IMG/VR virus record: IMGVR_UViG_3300035438_000341
Coordinates: 1 to 64,000 of that record
Reading direction: 5' to 3' (one strand)
Length of the DNA: 64,000 nucleotides
Source: a virus
This document shows positions 61,101-64,000 of the stretch, piece by piece (the stretch's first letter is position 1; every line of letters begins with the position of its first letter). Both the position numbers and the translations under genes were made by a program. Below the pieces are notes generated by a model. That model saw nothing but the letters and a program-made list of their open reading frames with translations. It ran no database searches and was not told where the DNA came from.

Positions 61101-62907
61101 TACAAAAACAGACAAATCTATTGAGCAACTATCTACAGATCTTAATAAAGTGGGAAGTATTTGGATTAAATCTATAGAAGAATATGAAAATAAAAAGAAT
61201 TTAGAGAGTAAACTTCTTACATTACATTCTATAGAAGCTGCTAAAGGAAGTCTTATAATGGAGAATGGTAAAGTGGTAATTGAAGCAGGAGTTCCTAAAG
61301 TCAATCTTGATGAGAATAAAAATGCTGATCTATTGAAAGTTATTATAAATGATTATTTATACAACTTAACAGAGAATCAAAGTTCATTAGGTAACATAAC
61401 TATATCTGCAGCAGCATCTAAGTTAGGTAAAACAGAAGAAGATGTAGAAAAGGTTGAAGTGGGTACAAAGAAGGTGATAGCTACAGCAGATACATGGATA
61501 CAATCATTGGCTGTAGGACTTAAACCAGCTATTGCAATAGCTAACTGGTTTGGTAATCAATTTACAGCATTCATACAAGCTGGAGGGTTCTATAATTTTT
61601 GGACTGATTTTGAAAAAAATAATCTAAAAGTTACTACTGGTAAACTAACTACAATAGAGAGAGGACTATTAGATTTGATACATCCTTTAAATGAAGATGT
61701 GTCTGAAGAAGAAAGAAGAAAACTTGCTTGGAAACAAGGATATATAGAATATCTTTCTACATGGTCTTTTACAGACATAATGCAAGTGACAAACTCTTTC
61801 CCTGAAAGAAAACTACAATTTGCTAATGCACTAAGCTTTATTGATAACTCAATTGTGATAGATGGAGAAATTAGAAACATTAGAAAGTATTTAAAAGCTC
61901 AAGATAGAGCTACTAAGTATAATCTATCTACTAGTGAAAGAAAAGCATTAGAAGCTACATTTGAAACCAGGGTGACAGAATTAAAAAATGCTCCTAATGC
62001 ATTAAAGAATATCGCTAAGATAGAAAATGGTGAAATGGTTATACCAGGCGTAAGTGATTTGAACATTGCTAAGTTTAGTCTTACTGTGTCTGAATATGCT
62101 AGAACATTGAATGGTCAGATGAGTCTTACTAACAAAGCTGATTATAGAAGAGACACAATGTTTAGTTCATTTATGATGTTCAAAAACTGGATACCTAAAC
62201 TTGTTACAGCAAGAGGAATGGATATCAAGAGAAATGTTGAACTTGATACATGGGAGTATGGTAGAACAAGAGCATTTTTTAAAACAGTAGCCTTCCTTGG
62301 AAAATCTAATATATCATCTATGATTGATATTATTAATGGTACTGAGAAGGGATTGAAAATATTAGATGAGTTATTAGCAGCTAAGAAAATAGAACATTAT
62401 AAAAAGACTGGACAAGAGTTAGAAATAACACAAGAAGAGTTTTATGATCTAATGAGAGAACAATTAGTTAATCAATCTAAAGAACTTGGTTTATTATTAG
62501 GTTTGCTATTAATTGTATTTGCTGCAGCTGCTGCTGAACCACCAGAAGATGCTACAGATGCTGAAAAGAATGCATATAAGTGGTACAGTAAAGTTATAAA
62601 TAAAATTAGTGATGAGGTTTCTTTCTATTATAATCCAATATCATTTGAGTCTATAACAAAAGGAAGTTTACTTCCATCTGTAGGACTTTTGTCTAAAGCA
62701 TTTAAAATTGTAGATCAGGTATCTACAGAAGGATATGGAATAGCTACAGATAATGAAGAAATGATGGAAAAAGCTCATGGATTAAAATATTTATTAAACA
62801 TAATTCCAGGATTATCTCAAGCACAAAATGAAGCTCTTCCATATCTATATCCTGAACTTGCAAAAGAAATGGGAATCAGAGTTTCCAAAGAAGCTAGAAG
62901 TAGGTAA
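58117..62907 (+). CDS. Ejected virion protein with zincin-like site, PD-(D/E)XK nuclease and C-terminal membrane segment
   Basis: At 1596 residues it follows the polymerase after one base. Near the N-terminus is a zincin-like EEIVH (residues 121-125). Residues about 335-480 form a RecB-like PD-(D/E)XK nuclease: WGSEGHRFLEKYF (His346), E405-E406, GSRVDF with D422, TLDWKFTT with D444 and K446, and QMGQF (Q469-Q472). The remainder is long and helical, and residues about 1457-1474 are one hydrophobic segment (LGLLLGLLLIVFAAAAA). Nuclease plus polymerase in neighbouring ejected proteins agrees with what has been described in crAss-like phages. It may cut host DNA or process the entering genome. 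Confidence 0.78.
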   Translation: MASCINKNTEEFKALAEQSKINPIILAAKISLWQEENGLDNFPVVSDVMLQTEDMPSSKASEETVAVMRKAAEQMGIDIQDLLDYAKANPNVDVKNVNGLADLMKGAVAVAQGKEDVALIEEIVHITTAILEQTDPKLITELISKIDRFKIYKQVLEVYSKKKEYQLANGKPDIRKIKKEAVDKLISEVVVYQSEGSTEYPELIEEETRNWVQGLWNMILDKLRGIYKKSNIDIFQEVGGIVRAGEAGTVADIKTGGIYLQIDSSVKAKIDNFYNKVKDYAKEMVYNPEIKDASGNVTQKRGYTFKGETVATTITEKIKKNKKFPERTPEQQASDDAKKDWGSEGHRFLEKYFVTNLIDQDGYRKPVFGNSRIDSTLSLDLQIKLKGFAEELIASYPVGTRFLIEEMVVNTKEKGMIGSRVDFKAVYPFEKKDGTFDMKIDTLDWKFTTVDKTKYEDISRDKIKDWVPQMGQFVAIDYTYGANQTQIGKSRMIPFIMNYNYRIAGDKKSGLVPESMEIGKLDSLKETNLYLLPVPITTETTGNEAVDKLIVSLQAQWDKLYSKPVTFEGKDKRIADLAELSKAIRFLHLKLDFEPLVNVGKTFLNNAADTLKEFKAIKFAELDDVELSKKLQDLISYKEGAQKYAGLGETFLSYYPRKSLNAESQKILDDLTNISRSTDAMLKVIDDLQKQFVVELAVREKFTTEETQLSVLDAEASIVGMSKAFLESSKLSSMIINLTTNLIMVAKKVVDGKVRKQIKQFGELLIPLEKEAKARGIKAFDMIATKSKDGMSLIKKINPEFWVKVNKAKEDNNKQFFLDNVNLDEYKALAKTAIEQRTIDASKRQYASDPETNERYKQYAIDAINNALDITRDSFNGYNDKTFGYLFSKSFKQDKNYSKEYVEMSKSKAALDVWNVFTKLNERAEAMGYLGEYKDSFFPLMEATILEKFYQTSNVAGQTKDFFQDFYKIKVNEEQQFSKNDPETGKVKLVIPKLFTKTDKSIEQLSTDLNKVGSIWIKSIEEYENKKNLESKLLTLHSIEAAKGSLIMENGKVVIEAGVPKVNLDENKNADLLKVIINDYLYNLTENQSSLGNITISAAASKLGKTEEDVEKVEVGTKKVIATADTWIQSLAVGLKPAIAIANWFGNQFTAFIQAGGFYNFWTDFEKNNLKVTTGKLTTIERGLLDLIHPLNEDVSEEERRKLAWKQGYIEYLSTWSFTDIMQVTNSFPERKLQFANALSFIDNSIVIDGEIRNIRKYLKAQDRATKYNLSTSERKALEATFETRVTELKNAPNALKNIAKIENGEMVIPGVSDLNIAKFSLTVSEYARTLNGQMSLTNKADYRRDTMFSSFMMFKNWIPKLVTARGMDIKRNVELDTWEYGRTRAFFKTVAFLGKSNISSMIDIINGTEKGLKILDELLAAKKIEHYKKTGQELEITQEEFYDLMREQLVNQSKELGLLLGLLLIVFAAAAAEPPEDATDAEKNAYKWYSKVINKISDEVSFYYNPISFESITKGSLLPSVGLLSKAFKIVDQVSTEGYGIATDNEEMMEKAHGLKYLLNIIPGLSQAQNEALPYLYPELAKEMGIRVSKEARSR

Positions 62908-62943
62908 TAACGCTATATTATACCTATCTATTTTATATAACAC

Positions 62944-62974
62944 TTTGACGTTAAGTTTATAAACATTATTTTTA
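62944..62974 (+). promoter_or_regulatory. Candidate host-type promoter for the collagen-like gene
   Basis: TTTG at 62944-62947, 19 bases, then TATTTTTA at 62967-62974. It lies 19 bases upstream of the ATG and deviates from consensus only at the last base. Confidence 0.45.
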
Positions 62975-62993
62975 CACATTATACAACATACCC

Positions 62994-64000
62994 ATGAATC
63001 AATTTTGTGAAGCTATTCCATGTCCTGTTATACTAAATGCTACCTGCGTATTCTACGAAGGAGCTAATCTAGTATGTTCAGGAATCAATACTAATGACAC
63101 TCTTGAGACCGTCATAGTTAAATTAAATACTAAATTATGTAATGTTAGTGGCACATCTGGAACCAGTGGGACTAGTGGGACTAGCGGTACATCAGGTAGT
63201 AGTGGTGCACAAGGAGATAAATATAGAACAACTAGCAATGATGAACTTACATTAGGGCAAGGAGGACAATTAAATGTTGATACATTATTAGCATATACTC
63301 CTGGACAATCTATCATTATATCACATAATGCATATAACTATCAAGAGTGTATTGTTATTGATTATAATCCTTTAATAGGAATATTAAACTTTGAGTTTCC
63401 TTCACAAGTTTTTGGATCTGGAACATTTACCTATTGGGACATCAATCTAAAAGGTGCTGCTGGTGGTGATGGTTCTTCAGGTAGCTCTGGTACATCTGGA
63501 ACAACTGGTAGCAGTGGAACGTCAGGGACTAGTGGTTTAGCAGGATCAGATGGTTGTCCTGGTACTAGCGGTACTAGTGGTACATCTGGTATTAATGGAA
63601 CTTCAGGTACAAGAGGTACATCAGGTAGTAGTGGCACAAGTGGGAACACTGGTTTAAATGGAAGTAGTGGAACATCTGGTACTTCTGGTACTTCTGGCAC
63701 TACAGGTACTAGTGGAACGAGTGGAACATCAGGAACTAGTGGAACTAGTGGAAGTGGTGGTTCTTCTGGGACTAGTGGAACAACAGGTACTAGTGGTACA
63801 TCAGGAACTTCTGCTACATCAGGTACATCAGGTACAACTGGAACAAGTGGATCTTCAGGTGTATCACCATCACAAACTCTTCAAGAAGTAACTGATTTAG
63901 GAGCTGAAACAACGCATCCTATAATTGCTAATTCATTTATAAAATCTGGAGGTACAGGAACTAATGTTTTATTAGATGATGGTGATATTATAGCGTTATC
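62994..64000 (+). CDS. Collagen-like fibre with type-2 anchor, cut by the window edge
   Basis: The frame starts at ATG 62994 and runs open to the last base (335 codons). Residues 1-50 are the type-2 anchor (CVFYEGANLVCSGINTNDTL). A first short GTS repeat (about 52-72) leads to a compact domain, and then a long run of G-T-S, G-S-S and G-T-T triplets (about 160-288) forms a collagen-like shaft. After it comes LQEVTDLGAETT and SFIKSGGTGTNVLLDDGD, the same motif as in the 19973 fibre. The end and any binding head lie outside the window. It is probably a trimeric fibre with its own promoter. Confidence 0.8.
   Translation, partial: MNQFCEAIPCPVILNATCVFYEGANLVCSGINTNDTLETVIVKLNTKLCNVSGTSGTSGTSGTSGTSGSSGAQGDKYRTTSNDELTLGQGGQLNVDTLLAYTPGQSIIISHNAYNYQECIVIDYNPLIGILNFEFPSQVFGSGTFTYWDINLKGAAGGDGSSGSSGTSGTTGSSGTSGTSGLAGSDGCPGTSGTSGTSGINGTSGTRGTSGSSGTSGNTGLNGSSGTSGTSGTSGTTGTSGTSGTSGTSGTSGSGGSSGTSGTTGTSGTSGTSATSGTSGTTGTSGSSGVSPSQTLQEVTDLGAETTHPIIANSFIKSGGTGTNVLLDDGDIIAL
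63474..63858 (+). repeat. Collagen-like triplet repeat coding for Gly-Thr-Ser units
   Basis: The DNA is made of 9-base units such as GGTACTAGT and GGAACATCA with small variations, coding for Gly-x-y triplets. The repeats are prone to slippage, so length probably varies between relatives. Confidence 0.85.

Noticed and set aside
63053-63700. Minus-strand frames rich in Val-Pro repeats opposite the collagen-like gene
   Set aside because: They are the reverse strand of the Gly-Thr-Ser repeat; any frame is open in such DNA.
1-64000. Integrase, attachment sites or lysogeny repressor
   Set aside because: No tyrosine or serine recombinase and no repressor-operator pair is visible; the tRNA-like gene has no duplicate end that would mark an att site.

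Overview
The window is a 64 kb piece of an AT-rich tailed-phage genome of the crAss-like type (Crassvirales), whose host is most likely a member of the Bacteroidota. The evidence is the gene order terminase, portal, acidic scaffold-like protein, major capsid protein, fibres, connector and nozzle proteins, then several giant internal virion proteins. One of these, 4475 residues long, carries the DFDID metal-binding motif of the single-chain virion RNA polymerase of crAss-like phages. Start codons follow A-rich stretches rather than clear Shine-Dalgarno sites, several promoter candidates match the Bacteroidota pattern TTTG-N19/20-TAnnTTT(G/A), and the fibres use Bacteroidota-type domains (FISUMP, SprB-like). 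I count 44 complete and 2 edge-truncated protein genes and one tRNA-like gene. Layout: positions 1-2074 hold minus-strand genes, mostly tiny membrane proteins including a probable lipoprotein (possible lysis or envelope genes), with two small hairpin terminators. A 344-base divergent spacer (2075-2418) with G-rich clusters and A-tracts separates them from the plus-strand virion block. From 2419 come a winged-helix-like regulator, an IHF/HU-like protein, small acidic and zinc-binding proteins, a candidate small terminase, TerL, portal, scaffold candidate and major capsid protein (to 11927). A GC-richer noncoding stretch with hairpins and a mismatched tRNA-Met(CAT) follows. Then come four virion proteins (12195-15755), the first three ending in a strong terminator at 15132. 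The stretch 15758-25371 is a fibre cassette. Five proteins there share an N-terminal module of about 70 residues, followed in four of them by Thr/Ser linkers and in all by different heads: two FISUMP, one DUF1566/Lcl-like, one SprB-like and one multi-domain. A sixth copy of the module begins the 34921 gene. A second N-terminal module occurs in a tail-collar protein, a neighbouring fibre and the collagen-like protein cut by the right edge. After a strong terminator at 25411 come a metallophosphoesterase, an HNH endonuclease, connector-type proteins and a 1792-residue nozzle-like tail protein. From 35787 the internal (ejected) proteins follow: a protein with ART-like effector segments, a 1115-residue cargo-like protein, an 871-residue cargo-like protein behind a good host-type promoter, the giant RNA polymerase protein (also with a J-domain-like HPD segment and a zincin-like site), and a 1596-residue protein with a PD-(D/E)XK nuclease and a C-terminal membrane segment. 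Three homing endonucleases (two GIY-YIG, one HNH) sit between virion genes. Inferred logic: host-type promoters drive virion genes, the packaged polymerase and its co-ejected proteins enter the next host to start early transcription, and the modular fibre cassette sets host range.
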